A stretch of DNA of 64,000 nt from Bradyrhizobium sp. AUGA SZCCT0283 (GCF_018130385.1 NZ_JAFCLU010000002.1:367840-431839); one strand, 5' to 3'; shown: positions 10,311-20,013, counted from the first letter of the stretch. Numbers and translations: made by a program. The notes: generated by a model not told the origin, from the sequence alone.

Positions 10311-10358
10311 AGATCAAAACCTCGTCGAAAAGCCGGTACGCACTTTTCCGGATCATGT
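10311..10358 (-). repeat. Degenerate dispersed repeat of the GATCCGGAAAAGTG type
   Basis: Read on the minus strand, this spacer contains CATGATCCGGAAAAGTG then a GTACCGGCTTTTC segment. I recognise this as a degenerate copy of a short repeat common between genes in Bradyrhizobium and relatives. It fills almost the whole gap between the permease and ATPase genes of one operon. Confidence 0.5.
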
Positions 10359-10359
10359 G

Positions 10360-11283
10360 CTACAGGCTCTTGGCCATTCGCGGATCGAGCGCGTCACGCA
10401 GGCCGTCGCCGAGCAGATTGACGGCGAGCACGGTGACGGACAGAAACGCGGCAGGAAAGAACACGATGTAGGGCTTGACCTGCCACAGCGCCCTGCCCTC
10501 GGCCATGATGTTGCCCCAGGACGGAATGGTGGGCGGCGTGCCGGCGCCGATGAAGGAGAGAATCGACTCCACGATCATGGCGCTGGCGCAGATATAGGTT
10601 GCCTGGACCAGCATCGGCGCCAGCGTGTTGGGCAGGATGTGGCGCAGGATGACCATCGGCGTTCGCGTGCCGGAGGCCGTGGCAGCGTCCACATAGGGCT
10701 GCTCGCGCAGTGACAGCACGACACTGCGCACCAGCCGCGAGACACGCGGGACTTCGGCAATCGTGATGGCCAGGATGACGTTGCCGACACTCGCGCGTGT
10801 CAGCGCCATCAGCGCGACGGCAAGCAGGATCGGCGGTATCGACATCAGCCCATCCATGAACCGCATCAGGATGCTGTCCGCCCATCGCACGAAACCCGAA
10901 ACCAGGCCGATGGCGAGACCGGCGAGTGAGGACAGTACAGCTACCGATAAGCCCACGGTGAGCGAGACCCGTGCCCCGTAGAGCACGCGTGAATAGATGT
11001 CGCGGCCCAGCAGATCGGTGCCGAACCAATAATCCGCGGAAGGCAAGCGCGTACGTTTGGCGGGCGCGAGCGCAGTCGGATCGACGGTCCCGAGCCAGGG
11101 CGCGAAGATCCCGACCAAGACGAGGCAGAGCAGCAAGACGCCGCCGATCGCAACCGTCGGATGATTGCGCAGGAAACCGAACACGCCGCGCCGGATTGCC
11201 ACCGGCAGCAGCAGGTCCGGCAGTTGCGGCGCGATGACGAGGCCCGGTGGCACCGGTGCCGTGCTTGATGTGGAGATGCTCAA
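10360..11283 (-). CDS. Peptide-type ABC transporter permease (DppC/OppC-like)
   Basis: The start is placed at the TTG at 11283, which overlaps the stop of the first permease gene (TTGA) and has a GAGG site about 8 bases upstream. No ATG gives a better N-terminus, and the open frame upstream reads through the other permease gene. The result is a 307-residue protein with an N-terminal cytosolic stretch, one membrane segment near residue 40, then the permease core with the EAA loop near residues 205-225 ([22 protein letters not shown]). The DppC-specific N-terminal region with [18 protein letters not shown] is intact. Confidence 0.9.
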   Translation of the reverse strand: MSISTSSTAPVPPGLVIAPQLPDLLLPVAIRRGVFGFLRNHPTVAIGGVLLLCLVLVGIFAPWLGTVDPTALAPAKRTRLPSADYWFGTDLLGRDIYSRVLYGARVSLTVGLSVAVLSSLAGLAIGLVSGFVRWADSILMRFMDGLMSIPPILLAVALMALTRASVGNVILAITIAEVPRVSRLVRSVVLSLREQPYVDAATASGTRTPMVILRHILPNTLAPMLVQATYICASAMIVESILSFIGAGTPPTIPSWGNIMAEGRALWQVKPYIVFFPAAFLSVTVLAVNLLGDGLRDALDPRMAKSL

Positions 11284-12221
11284 TAGCGGATCCTCGGATC
11301 GACCAGGGTGTAGGTGACGTCGACCATCAGGTTGACGAGCACATAGAGGAAACTGAACAGCAGCACGATGCCCTGGATGACCGGGTAATCGCGGCGCAGG
11401 ATCGCGTCGATCGTCAGCCGGCCAAGTCCCGGAATGGCGAACACGCTTTCGGTTACCACCGCGCCGCCGATCAGTAGCGCGATGCCGATCCCGATCACCG
11501 TCACGATCGGAACGGCTGCGTTTTTCAGCGCGTGAACGAACAGGATGTTGCGCTGGCCGAGACCTTTGGCCCGGGCGGTGCGGACATAATCCTGCTGCAG
11601 CACCTCGAGCATGGAGGCGCGGGTAATGCGCGCGATCAGCGCGATGTAGACAGAGCCGAGGGCCAGGGCGGGAAGAATGAGATTCTGCAGCCACGGCCAA
11701 AGGCCTGCCGCCAACGGCGTGTAGCCCTGCACGGGAAGCCATTCGAACTGCAGCGCGAACACGTAGGCCAAGACGTATCCAACAACAAAGACGGGAAGCG
11801 AGAAGGCGAACACGGCGAACGCCATGATGGTGCGGTCCACCCAGCTTCCCGCCTTCCACGCCGCCACCACGCCGAGCGGCACCGCCACAAGGATGGTCAG
11901 GACCAGCGTGATCGCCATCAGCGAGAACGTCGGCTCGATACGCTGCGCGATCATCGAGGCGACCGGCAGGTTGGTGAAGATCGAGGTGCCGAGATCGCCA
12001 TGCAGGATATTCCAGAGCCAGGTCCCGAACTGGACCAGAAACGGCCGGTCGAGGCCGAGGCCCTGGCGTATGCGCTCAACGTCGGCGGGGCTCGCCTGGT
12101 CGCCTGCGATCACCGCGGCCGGATCGCCCGGCGCGATGTAGAGCAGGCTGAAGACGAACAGCGCAACGATCCCCATCACGGGCAAGGTCGAGAGAATGCG
12201 CCGGAGGATATACGAGACCAT
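11280..12221 (-). CDS. Peptide-type ABC transporter permease (DppB/OppB-like)
   Basis: A 313-residue permease beginning MVSYILRRILSTLPVMGIVA, a characteristic DppB/OppB N-terminus. About six membrane segments follow, with an EAA loop near residues 210-235 (YVRTARAKGLGQRNILFVHALKN). It lies 17 bp downstream of the binding protein gene and overlaps the second permease gene by 4 bp. It is an inner-membrane channel half for the importer. Confidence 0.92.
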   Translation of the reverse strand: MVSYILRRILSTLPVMGIVALFVFSLLYIAPGDPAAVIAGDQASPADVERIRQGLGLDRPFLVQFGTWLWNILHGDLGTSIFTNLPVASMIAQRIEPTFSLMAITLVLTILVAVPLGVVAAWKAGSWVDRTIMAFAVFAFSLPVFVVGYVLAYVFALQFEWLPVQGYTPLAAGLWPWLQNLILPALALGSVYIALIARITRASMLEVLQQDYVRTARAKGLGQRNILFVHALKNAAVPIVTVIGIGIALLIGGAVVTESVFAIPGLGRLTIDAILRRDYPVIQGIVLLFSFLYVLVNLMVDVTYTLVDPRIRY

Positions 12222-12238
12222 GTGGGTTTATTGCACCG

Positions 12239-13843
12239 TCATGCGGTCTTCGATACGCCCCAGAAGAACGGCAGCGGCCCCTTGGCGATGCCGGAGACGT
12301 TCTTGCGCCACGCCGTGTAGCTCAGGAAGAAGCCGGTCGGCGCATAGACAACGTCCTCCATCGCCGCCTTGTTGAGGCGCTTGGCCGCGGCCTTCTCCTC
12401 ATCGAGATTCTTGGCGTCGAACCATGCCAGGACTTCCTTTTCCACGGTCGCGCTCGTGGGCCAGCCAAACCACGCCTTGTCGCCATTGGCGCGAATGGCG
12501 TTGTAGGCGGCGGGATTGATGCAGTCCGCGCCGGCGTGCCAGGTGTGAAACATCCCCCAGCCGCCCTGGCCCGGCGGCGTTTTCTGGGCGCGGCGCGAAC
12601 CGACCGTGCCCCAATCGGTCGCGACGAAGTCGACATTCATGCCCATCTGCTTCAACAGATCCGCGGTGACGTCGCCCTGCGCCTTGGTGATCGGTTGATC
12701 CTGCGCCACGACGCAGGTGACCGGCTGGCCCGAATAGCCGCTCTCGGCCAGCAGCTTCTTTGCCATTGCGAGATCGCGCTTGCCCTTCAGGATCTCGCCG
12801 CCCTCTTCCGTGTAGAGCGGCGTATCCGGCGTGAAGAACCCCGGCAGCGGCTTCCAGAGCGACGCATCGTCGCCGACCAGCGCGCGCATGTAGTCTTCCT
12901 GGCTCAGCGCCGCGAGCACGGCACGCCGCACCTTCACATCGTTGAAGGGCGGATGCAGGTGGTTCATCCGGAATGAACCGATGTTGCCCAGGGGATCGGC
13001 GATGTCGACGTTGATGTTGCGGTTCTTCTTGAGCGACGGCACGAGATCGGTGATGGGGCTCTCCCACCAATCGACCTCGCCATTCTGGAGTGCTGCCGCA
13101 GCCGTAGCCGGATCCGGAATCACCACCCATTCGATGCGGTCAACCAGCATCTGCTTGCCGCCGGCGAGCCAGGATGCCTTCTCCTGCCGCGGCGTGTAAG
13201 CGGCAAACTTCTCGAACACCGCCTTGGCGCCGGGCACCCATTCGCCCTTTGCGAACTTCATCGGGCCCGAGCCGATATATTCGGGGATCTGCTTGAACGG
13301 GTCGGTCTGGGCGATACGCTCCGGCATGATGAACGCACAGGGCGTGCTGTTCTTGCCCAATGCCAACAGCATCTTCGGATACGGCGCCTTCAGCGCCCAT
13401 TTGAAGGTCCTGTCGTCGACGACGATCAGCTCGTTCTGGATCGCCTTGAGCATCAGGCCCATGGGATCGCGCGCCGACCAGCGCGTCAGGCTCGCCACCA
13501 CATCTTTGCTTAGCACCGGCTCGCCATCATGGAATTTGAGCCCCGGCCTGAGCCGAAAGGTCCAGACCAGACCGTCGTCGGATACCTCCTCGGACTCAAC
13601 CGTCTGGCGCTGTGGCTGCAGCGTGGCGTCGAGGCCATAAAGGGTGTCCCACACCAGCGCGGCGGCGTTGCGCACGACATACTGGGTCCCCCAGATCGGA
13701 TCGAAATTCGCGAGATTGGCCTGCGGCACAAAGCGTAAGGTGCGCGCCGCAGCGCCTTGGGAAAGCGCCGGCATCGAGAGGCCGCCCGTCGCCGCCAGGC
13801 CGCCGACCCCGGCCAATCCCTTCAACACAGTCCTGCGATCCAT
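12239..13843 (-). CDS. ABC transporter substrate-binding protein, family 5 (DppA/OppA-like)
   Basis: This 534-residue periplasmic protein starts MDRRTVLKGLAGVGGLAATG, a twin-arginine-like signal sequence (RR then hydrophobic core). The mature domain shows the family-5 landmarks LVWTFRLRPGLKFHDGEPV and VRRAVLAALSQEDYMRAL. A TAGGAG ribosome site precedes the ATG. It delivers substrate to the DppBC permeases encoded directly downstream. A second family-5 binding protein (16693-18276) in the same array suggests the importer serves two related ligands. Confidence 0.92.
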   Translation of the reverse strand: MDRRTVLKGLAGVGGLAATGGLSMPALSQGAAARTLRFVPQANLANFDPIWGTQYVVRNAAALVWDTLYGLDATLQPQRQTVESEEVSDDGLVWTFRLRPGLKFHDGEPVLSKDVVASLTRWSARDPMGLMLKAIQNELIVVDDRTFKWALKAPYPKMLLALGKNSTPCAFIMPERIAQTDPFKQIPEYIGSGPMKFAKGEWVPGAKAVFEKFAAYTPRQEKASWLAGGKQMLVDRIEWVVIPDPATAAAALQNGEVDWWESPITDLVPSLKKNRNINVDIADPLGNIGSFRMNHLHPPFNDVKVRRAVLAALSQEDYMRALVGDDASLWKPLPGFFTPDTPLYTEEGGEILKGKRDLAMAKKLLAESGYSGQPVTCVVAQDQPITKAQGDVTADLLKQMGMNVDFVATDWGTVGSRRAQKTPPGQGGWGMFHTWHAGADCINPAAYNAIRANGDKAWFGWPTSATVEKEVLAWFDAKNLDEEKAAAKRLNKAAMEDVVYAPTGFFLSYTAWRKNVSGIAKGPLPFFWGVSKTA

Positions 13844-13875
13844 GGAGCTCTCCTAGTCTCAGGTTGTTATGGTGG

Positions 13876-13899
13876 CTCCGGCCAATTCATTGGCCGGAG
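13876..13899. promoter_or_regulatory. Perfect 11-bp inverted repeat upstream of the family-5 binding protein gene
   Basis: CTCCGGCCAAT and ATTGGCCGGAG are separated by only two bases, 33 bp before the ATG of the binding protein gene. No T-run follows on either strand, so it is not a standard intrinsic terminator. It may be an mRNA-end stabilising or processing hairpin inside the long operon, or an operator. Confidence 0.5.
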
Positions 13900-14071
13900 G
13901 TTCGACGCCGCGTGAGGTGAAAGGGCTAGTCAAACCGATGCCAATCAGTCTCCTTTTTCCTGCAAGCGGTATGCCAGCACGGCCCGCCCGCGCGGCTGCC
14001 AATTTCTAGCCGCCCATACTGGAAGCACTTTCGAGCGATCACATTTTCGCGCGGTCATATCCATTGGCTGC

Positions 14072-15241
14072 CTAACCTGCGAGCTGTTTGAACTTCGACG
14101 ATTGCTTCGGGTGCCACCAACGGCCGGCAATGACGACGCCTTCGGACACGATCTTGCGGTCGCCGATCAGGTGCTCGCCGATGACGTCGATATAGTCGAA
14201 CTGGCCTTGCTGGACCGAGATGAGGGTGGCGTCGCCCGCGCTTCCCGGCTTGAGGCTGCCAAGTTCGGGACGCCGCAGCGCCATCGCCGCATTGACCGTC
14301 GAAGCCGCGACCACGTCAGGGAGCAGCATGCCCATGCACAGAAACTTGGACATGGTCGTCACCTGATCAAAGGCCGGCCCGTCGATGCACAGGGCATGGA
14401 CATCAGAGGAAATGGTGTCGGGATAGAAGCCATTGGCAAGCATCGCGCGTGCGGTCTTGAAGGCGAATGAGCCTTTGCCGTGGCCGATGTCGAACAGCAC
14501 GCCGCGTTCGCGCGCCTCCAGCACCGCCCTCTTCACCGTGCCCTGGGCGGTGGCGGGCGTGTTGGGGAACGGCCGGAACGCGTGCGTGAGGACGTCGCCC
14601 GGCCGCAGGCGGGCGAGCACCTCATCGTAGCTCGGCGGCGGATGGTCGATATGTGCCATCAGCGGCATGCCGACCTCTTCAGCAACTTCGAGAGCGATTT
14701 CGAGCGGCACGATCCCCGAAGTGCCGGAGGCGTGGAGCCCTACCCGCACCTTGATGCCGACGATGAGGTCGCGGTTGGCCTCTGCAACCGCGACGGCGTC
14801 GATCGGGTTCATCAGCCGCATCTCCTCGCTCTCGCCGACCATGACCCGATGCGAGAAGCCGTAAATGCCGGCGTGCGAGACGTGCAGATAGGCCAGAATG
14901 CGGACCTGGCTCGGCTCGATGACGTGCTTGCGGAAGCCGGCGAAATTACCCGGGCCGGCGCTGCCGGTGTCGACCGCCGTGGTGACACCGGAGGTGCGGC
15001 AGAACTCCTCGGCGTCGATGCCGAGCGAGGTGCCGCCCCAATAGACGTGGGTGTGCAGATCGATCAAACCGGGGGTGACGATGTAGTCAGACACGTCGCG
15101 CACATCGGTTCCGGAATCAGCCTTGAGCTCGCTTCCGACCATGACCACCTTGCCGCCCGCGAAGGCAACATCCGTCACGGCGTCGAGCTTCTGGGATGGG
15201 TCGATCACCCGGCCGCCGCGCAGGATCAAATCGATGGGCAT
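14072..15241 (-). CDS. Amidohydrolase/deacetylase family metallohydrolase
   Basis: The protein has 389 residues from the ATG at 15241, which follows a GGAG site. It begins with the dihydroorotase-type pattern LILRGGRVIDPSQKLD. Metal ligands are visible in order: IDLHTHVYWGG (HxH near 70), a lysine in IVGIKVRVG that is probably carboxylated, the histidine pairs MAHIDHPP and DIGHGKGSF, and the aspartate of SSDVHALC. Family members hydrolyse N-acyl amino acids, acetylated hydroxy acids or cyclic amides. It sits between another amidohydrolase and the Dpp-type importer in the same direction, so it probably processes an imported amide or ester. The substrate is unknown. Confidence 0.85.
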   Translation of the reverse strand: MPIDLILRGGRVIDPSQKLDAVTDVAFAGGKVVMVGSELKADSGTDVRDVSDYIVTPGLIDLHTHVYWGGTSLGIDAEEFCRTSGVTTAVDTGSAGPGNFAGFRKHVIEPSQVRILAYLHVSHAGIYGFSHRVMVGESEEMRLMNPIDAVAVAEANRDLIVGIKVRVGLHASGTSGIVPLEIALEVAEEVGMPLMAHIDHPPPSYDEVLARLRPGDVLTHAFRPFPNTPATAQGTVKRAVLEARERGVLFDIGHGKGSFAFKTARAMLANGFYPDTISSDVHALCIDGPAFDQVTTMSKFLCMGMLLPDVVAASTVNAAMALRRPELGSLKPGSAGDATLISVQQGQFDYIDVIGEHLIGDRKIVSEGVVIAGRWWHPKQSSKFKQLAG

Positions 15242-15322
15242 TGTAGTCTCCTGATTTGACAGTGAAGGAAACGGCGAGACCGCGTCCCGCCTTTCCATGT
15301 CTGCGCATGCGTCGACGAGCCG

Positions 15323-16696
15323 TCAGCCATTGAAGGCCGCCTGGGCTTCCGGCAAATTCCAGATCTTGCCGATTGCCGCGTTCGCGGCCGCCATCATCGC
15401 GGTCTCGTCGCCGTGAATGTACCGGCCGGCATTGATCAGCAGACGCCCGTCAACGATGACCTGATCGATGTTGGCACGGTTTCCGAGCGCAACGAGCCCG
15501 CGGCGCGGGTCGAACAACGGCTGTAAATGGGGATGGGTCAGGTCGACGACGGTCAGATCGGCGGTGGCGCCCGGCGCGATCGTCCCGAGGTCCGGCCGCT
15601 TGATGACCGCCGCCGCGGTTGCCGTGACCGACTCGATCAGGTCAGGTGCGTTGGCTACATCCGCGCGGGCGGACGCAATCTTCGAGATCATCGACGCCGC
15701 GTTGAGTTCGCCAAGCAGGTCCATATTGTAGCCATCGGTTCCGACCACCGTCCGCACGCCGTGCTCCACGAACCGGCTGAACGCCGCGGTAACGCCTGAG
15801 CGCGCAAACACGCGCGGACAGTTCAGCACTGTGGCGCCCCTCGCCGCCATCAGCTTCAAATCGCCATCGGTGCTCGCGATGCAGTGCGCGGCCATAAGGT
15901 CAGGCGCCAGAAGGCCAAGCCAGTCGAGATATTCGGCCGGCGTACGACCGCCATGACGGGTCCCGATCGTCGCGACTTCGGCCTGGCTTTGCGCGAGATG
16001 GGTGGTGATGGGAATGTCGAGTTCGCGCGCGCGGGCGGCGCACGCGCGCAGCAGGTCCGGACCGCAGGTGTCGGTCGCGTGCGGGCTCATCGCAAGGCCG
16101 ATCCGGCCGTCGCCGCGTCCATTCCAGCGATGGTATAGCCCGTTCCAGGTATCCATATCGGCCTGGCCGTCATCGCCCGCGTAGCGCACCACGCCGTCCG
16201 GCCCCGCCTTGGCATCCGAGGTCGAAAACAGATACGGCGCGCCATAGAAGCGGATTCCCATTTCCTCGGCAGCGTCGAACATCTCCGGAATGGTGTTGCG
16301 GAACGGCTCCATCACCGTGGTGGCGCCGCCCTTCAGCAATTGCAGAATGCCGAGCCGCGCGATGGCGAGCCGCTCCGACGGCGATAGCAGCTCAGCGCCG
16401 CGCTTGGTCAGGGGCAGCAGTACCGTATAGACGATGCTCTGGTTATTCCGGCGACCATTGCCGTCCTCGGTGTGCGTCCGCGCGACGGCTTCGCTGAAGC
16501 AGTGGTTGTGCAGGTTCAGAAGTCCGGGCAGCACGAAGCGGCCCGGTCTGTCGAAGACCTCGGTGGCGGACGGCCGGTCGCGGGTGACGGCGGCGATCCG
16601 CCTGCCTTCCAGCAACACCCAGTAATCGCGCAGCACCTCCTGCGCGCCATCCCTGCGCGAGAGCACATAGCTGCCGAAGATCGCGACCGTGCTCAT
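15323..16696 (-). CDS. Amidohydrolase of the TrzA/AtzA/guanine-deaminase type
   Basis: The start at 16696 overlaps the stop of the upstream binding protein gene (ATGA) and gives 457 residues. The metal site is visible as LLNLHNHCFSEA (HxH), TTHLAQ (His), MAAHCIAS (His) and GTDGYN (Asp), the pattern of mononuclear-zinc deaminases and dechlorinases (TrzA, AtzA, SAH/MTA deaminase). The absence of a signal peptide places it in the cytosol. Coupled translation with a family-5 binding protein suggests it acts on the imported ligand, perhaps removing an amino group from a heterocycle or opening it. The exact reaction is not predictable. Confidence 0.82.
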   Translation of the reverse strand: MSTVAIFGSYVLSRRDGAQEVLRDYWVLLEGRRIAAVTRDRPSATEVFDRPGRFVLPGLLNLHNHCFSEAVARTHTEDGNGRRNNQSIVYTVLLPLTKRGAELLSPSERLAIARLGILQLLKGGATTVMEPFRNTIPEMFDAAEEMGIRFYGAPYLFSTSDAKAGPDGVVRYAGDDGQADMDTWNGLYHRWNGRGDGRIGLAMSPHATDTCGPDLLRACAARARELDIPITTHLAQSQAEVATIGTRHGGRTPAEYLDWLGLLAPDLMAAHCIASTDGDLKLMAARGATVLNCPRVFARSGVTAAFSRFVEHGVRTVVGTDGYNMDLLGELNAASMISKIASARADVANAPDLIESVTATAAAVIKRPDLGTIAPGATADLTVVDLTHPHLQPLFDPRRGLVALGNRANIDQVIVDGRLLINAGRYIHGDETAMMAAANAAIGKIWNLPEAQAAFNG

Positions 16697-18276
16697 GCCG
16701 GTTTCACATTCCAGAAAACGGCCGTGCCATCGAGGACGCCGGTGATGTTCGAGCGGTACGCGGTTGGTTGCTTGTACTGACCGATCGGGAAATAGGGAAT
16801 TTCCTCGAAAGACAACGCCTGGATATCGCGGCAGATCCGCTGTTGCTCGGCAAGGCTGGCGGCGGCGAGCCACTGGCTTCGCAACGCGCCCATCTTCTCG
16901 CTCTTGTACCAGCCGGCCGTTTTGCTGTCGCCGCGCAGGTTCGAATTGCCGGCCGGGTTCAGCCAATCGATGCCTTGCCAGTTGCCAACGCCGGCGCTCC
17001 AGCCGCCCTGGGCGACGGGATCCTTTTTCAACTGCCGCTGCAACACCACGCCGAAATCCAGCCCGGCATATTCGACGTTCATGCCGGCCTGCTGCAACAT
17101 GTCGGCTGCGATGTCGCCGAGCGGCTTTTGTGCAAGCGAGTTGGTGGGAACGAGCAGCACCACCTTCTCGCCATTGTAACCGGCGGCCTTCAGATCGGCC
17201 TTGACCTTCGCCATGTCGCGCGGCCCGCGGAACACATCGAGGCCGACATCGCTCGCCATCGGCGTACCCGGCGCGAAGAAGCCGATCGGCGAGGATTGAT
17301 AGGCGGGATCATCGCCTGCAACCGCGGTCATGAAGGCGGACTGGTCGATCGCGCCCAGCAGCGCCCGGCGGATGGCGGGATTGTCGAACGGCGGCTGCAG
17401 ATGGTTCACGCGCAACATGCAGGCGTAGCCCCGCGGATCGAGAATCCGCGTGGCGATACCGCCGCTACGCTTCAGCACCGGCAACAGGTCGTGCGGCGTC
17501 GTTTCCTGCCAATCCTGCTCGCGCGTTTGCAGCGCAGCCACCCCTGTCGCCGCATCCGGCATCGTCGTCCAGACGACGCGGTCGTAATGAACGATCTTGG
17601 GACCGGCGGTCCAATCGGGCTTGCCGTCCTGACGGGGCTGATAGCGATCGAAACGGGCATACACGTTGCGCGCGCCCTGCACGCGCTCGTCAGCCACGAA
17701 GCGGAAAGGACCGCTGCCCACGACCTCGGTCAGCGGCTTGAACGGATCCTGGCTCGCCAGCCGCTCCGGCATCATGAATGGCGCCTGGATCGCGGCCTTG
17801 CCGAGCGCCGCCGGCAGCAGAGGGAAAGGCCGGCTCAGCCGAAAACGGATGGTGCGGTCGTCCGGCGCCGATAGTTCGTCCGTTGCGGCCATCAGCTCGG
17901 CGCCGAACCCGTCGCGGGCCGCCCACCGGCGAATGCTCGCGACGCAATCGCGCGCCAGCACCCGCTCGCCGTCATGCCATAGCAGACCGTCGCGCAACGT
18001 CAGGTCCCACTGCCGCCCGTCGCTGGAAACAACATGTCCGGACACCATCTGAGGCGAGACCTCGAGCGCCGAATTCATGCCGTAGAGCGTATCGTAGACC
18101 ATGAACCCGTGGTTTCGTGAAACCTGCGCCGTCGAATAGATCGGATCGATAAAGGTCAGGTCGATCACCGGAATAAAGCGCAGCGTGGTCTGCGACTGCG
18201 CCCGCATGATTCCCGGCAGCGACAACGCCGGCGCGGCGGCGGCGGCCTTTAGCAGTGAACGACGGGAAACAAGCAT
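16693..18276 (-). CDS. ABC transporter substrate-binding protein, family 5 (second copy)
   Basis: A 527-residue paralogue of the binding protein at 12239-13843. It begins MLVSRRSLLKAAAAAPALSL, a twin-arginine-like signal, and has the family-5 segment IRRALLGAIDQSAFMTAV. No permease genes of its own accompany it; the nearest family-matched permeases are 4.5 kb downstream in the same transcription direction. It overlaps the amidohydrolase gene by 4 bp. It probably feeds the shared DppBCDF complex with a second ligand (inference). Confidence 0.9.
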   Translation of the reverse strand: MLVSRRSLLKAAAAAPALSLPGIMRAQSQTTLRFIPVIDLTFIDPIYSTAQVSRNHGFMVYDTLYGMNSALEVSPQMVSGHVVSSDGRQWDLTLRDGLLWHDGERVLARDCVASIRRWAARDGFGAELMAATDELSAPDDRTIRFRLSRPFPLLPAALGKAAIQAPFMMPERLASQDPFKPLTEVVGSGPFRFVADERVQGARNVYARFDRYQPRQDGKPDWTAGPKIVHYDRVVWTTMPDAATGVAALQTREQDWQETTPHDLLPVLKRSGGIATRILDPRGYACMLRVNHLQPPFDNPAIRRALLGAIDQSAFMTAVAGDDPAYQSSPIGFFAPGTPMASDVGLDVFRGPRDMAKVKADLKAAGYNGEKVVLLVPTNSLAQKPLGDIAADMLQQAGMNVEYAGLDFGVVLQRQLKKDPVAQGGWSAGVGNWQGIDWLNPAGNSNLRGDSKTAGWYKSEKMGALRSQWLAAASLAEQQRICRDIQALSFEEIPYFPIGQYKQPTAYRSNITGVLDGTAVFWNVKPA

Positions 18277-18313
18277 CGATGACTCCTAAAACGATATGTG
18301 GCCCGCACGATTC

Positions 18314-19198
18314 TCAGGTGGTCGTTGCTTCGTGACTTCTGAAATTCGCCGCGATCGCCTCTCCGGTGGTAATCCACAGATCGGGGCAGGATTTGGCATA
18401 GGTGAGAAATTCCCGCAGCAGTCGAAGCCGCATCGGACGGCCGCTGCATTGCGGATGCAGCACGGTCGTAACCATCGCGCCCCAATCCCTGACCTCGTCG
18501 AGCTCATCCTTCCAGATCGAGAGCACATGCTCTTTCGGAAAGATCGGCCGCGGGCTGAATCGGGCAGAGAGACCGTGCATCCAGTCGTCGTAGCTTGCCG
18601 TCACCGGAAGCTCGATCGTGCCCGGCCTGCCATCTGCAAGGCGATGTCGGTAAGGCCGCACGTCGTCGCGAAAGGACGAGGTGTAGACGATACCGTGGCG
18701 CACCAGCGCCACACGCAGCTCTTCGGTGAATTCGCCGTAAGGCGCCCGATAGCCGGTCGGCTTGACACCGAGCCGGCGCTTCAGCGCCTCAAACCCCCGC
18801 TCCAGCTCCTCCTCGATCCAGGGGTCGCCCGGATCCGGCAGCAGATGGTGATACCCGTGGTGACCGATCTCGTGACCCGCCTTGAGAATGGCCTCTGCCA
18901 TCGCCGGATGCGCATCCACCGACCAGCCGGTGACGAAGAACGTCGCCTTCAGATCGAGCTGGTCCAGCAGCTCAAGGAGTTTCGGCGTGCCGACGCGCGC
19001 CTCGTAGCCGCCATAACTCATCGTAATGAGGCGCTGGGCGTGAGCTGCGTCCTTGCTGGTCCAGGCGCTCTCCGCATCCACGTCGAATGAGAGGAACATC
19101 GCTGACGTATAGGGTTTGGGCCAGGGATAGTCCGGAGCCGGCGGCGCGGTGTTCGCGGGAATGAGCGGAATGCTCGCGAGCGCTTTACTGTCCAGCAT
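18314..19198 (-). CDS. Polysaccharide-deacetylase-fold hydrolase (PuuE/cyclic-imidase-like)
   Basis: This 294-residue protein has a NodB-type fold. It carries LSFDVDAESAW near residue 40, HEIGHHGYHHLLPD near 110 (metal histidines) and YRAPYGEFT near 145. No signal peptide is present, so it should be cytosolic, unlike true polysaccharide deacetylases. Cytosolic members of this length include allantoinase PuuE and cyclic imide hydrolases, which open C-N rings. Its place among amidohydrolases and an N-carbamoylase fits that better than cell-wall deacetylation. It overlaps the amino acid binding protein gene by 14 bp. Specific substrate unproven. Confidence 0.8.
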   Translation of the reverse strand: MLDSKALASIPLIPANTAPPAPDYPWPKPYTSAMFLSFDVDAESAWTSKDAAHAQRLITMSYGGYEARVGTPKLLELLDQLDLKATFFVTGWSVDAHPAMAEAILKAGHEIGHHGYHHLLPDPGDPWIEEELERGFEALKRRLGVKPTGYRAPYGEFTEELRVALVRHGIVYTSSFRDDVRPYRHRLADGRPGTIELPVTASYDDWMHGLSARFSPRPIFPKEHVLSIWKDELDEVRDWGAMVTTVLHPQCSGRPMRLRLLREFLTYAKSCPDLWITTGEAIAANFRSHEATTT

Positions 19199-20000
19199 TG
19201 ATGGTCGCCTTCTCTACGCCGTAGTCGGTCAATTTCCACTTCGCCAGCAAAGCACGGTAAGTGCCGTCTGCGATCAGCGAGTCCAGAGCCTCCACGACCG
19301 CATGCTGCAGCGCCTTCTCTTTGACGTTCAAAGCGAGCCCGGTGAACTGAACGGCGAACACATCGCCGATCGGGACATAGGTGCCCGGCTCGAGGTCCAT
19401 CATGTAGGGAAGCGTCTCGCCGCCCTGCACGGCCGCATCGATTCGTCCTTGCCTTAGCTGGGTCCGGGCATCGGCCGATCCCTCCGTGCCGACGAATTGA
19501 ACCGGGTTGCCGCCGCAATGCGCCTCGCTCCAGGCTGCGATCAGCTTCGGAAAGGATGTGCGCCGGCTGGCGCCGACCTTTTTCCCGCACAATGCCATCG
19601 TGTCCTTGAACTCGGCAGCGCGCGATTGCTGCACGAAAAAGCGAGGCCCGTTGCGAAGGTAGTCGACAAAGGTCGCCGTATCCTGCCGGCTCGCCAGGTC
19701 CGTCATGCCGGACAGGATCGCATCCACCCTCCCCGTCGCAATCGCGGGCATCATCTGGTCGAAACTGGTTTCGTGCCAGACGATCTTGAGTCCAAGCTTC
19801 CTGCCGAGTGCCTCGCCAAGCTCGACATCGAAACCGGTCAACGTATTGGTAGCGGGGTCGCGAAATTCCATCGGCGGATAATTCGGTACGATGGCGATCC
19901 TGATGCTGCCCTGCCTGGCGATTTCCGCAGGTAGCTCGACCGCCACGACCGACGCATTAGCCGCAACGAGAAAAACGGCTGCAAGAATACCCTTCATCAT
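19185..20000 (-). CDS. Polar amino acid ABC transporter binding protein (family 3), copy 2
   Basis: A 271-residue periplasmic protein with a Sec signal (MMKGILAAVFLVAANASVVA) and a GGAGCG site before the ATG pair at 20000/19997. The mature part, SIRIAIVPNYPPMEFRDP with TGFDVELGEALGRKLG, is typical of family-3 amino acid binding proteins. It closely resembles the protein at 21628-22452: both share LCGKKVG, TSFP, QGRIDAAVQG and ETLPY blocks. The permease and ATPase genes lie between the two copies, so both probably serve one transporter. Confidence 0.9.
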   Translation of the reverse strand: MMKGILAAVFLVAANASVVAVELPAEIARQGSIRIAIVPNYPPMEFRDPATNTLTGFDVELGEALGRKLGLKIVWHETSFDQMMPAIATGRVDAILSGMTDLASRQDTATFVDYLRNGPRFFVQQSRAAEFKDTMALCGKKVGASRRTSFPKLIAAWSEAHCGGNPVQFVGTEGSADARTQLRQGRIDAAVQGGETLPYMMDLEPGTYVPIGDVFAVQFTGLALNVKEKALQHAVVEALDSLIADGTYRALLAKWKLTDYGVEKATINAGQ

Positions 20001-20013
20001 GAAATTCGCTCCA

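Noticed and set aside
18314..19198. Chitin or peptidoglycan deacetylase
   Set aside because: No signal peptide and an operon of amide hydrolases make a cytosolic ring-opening enzyme more likely.
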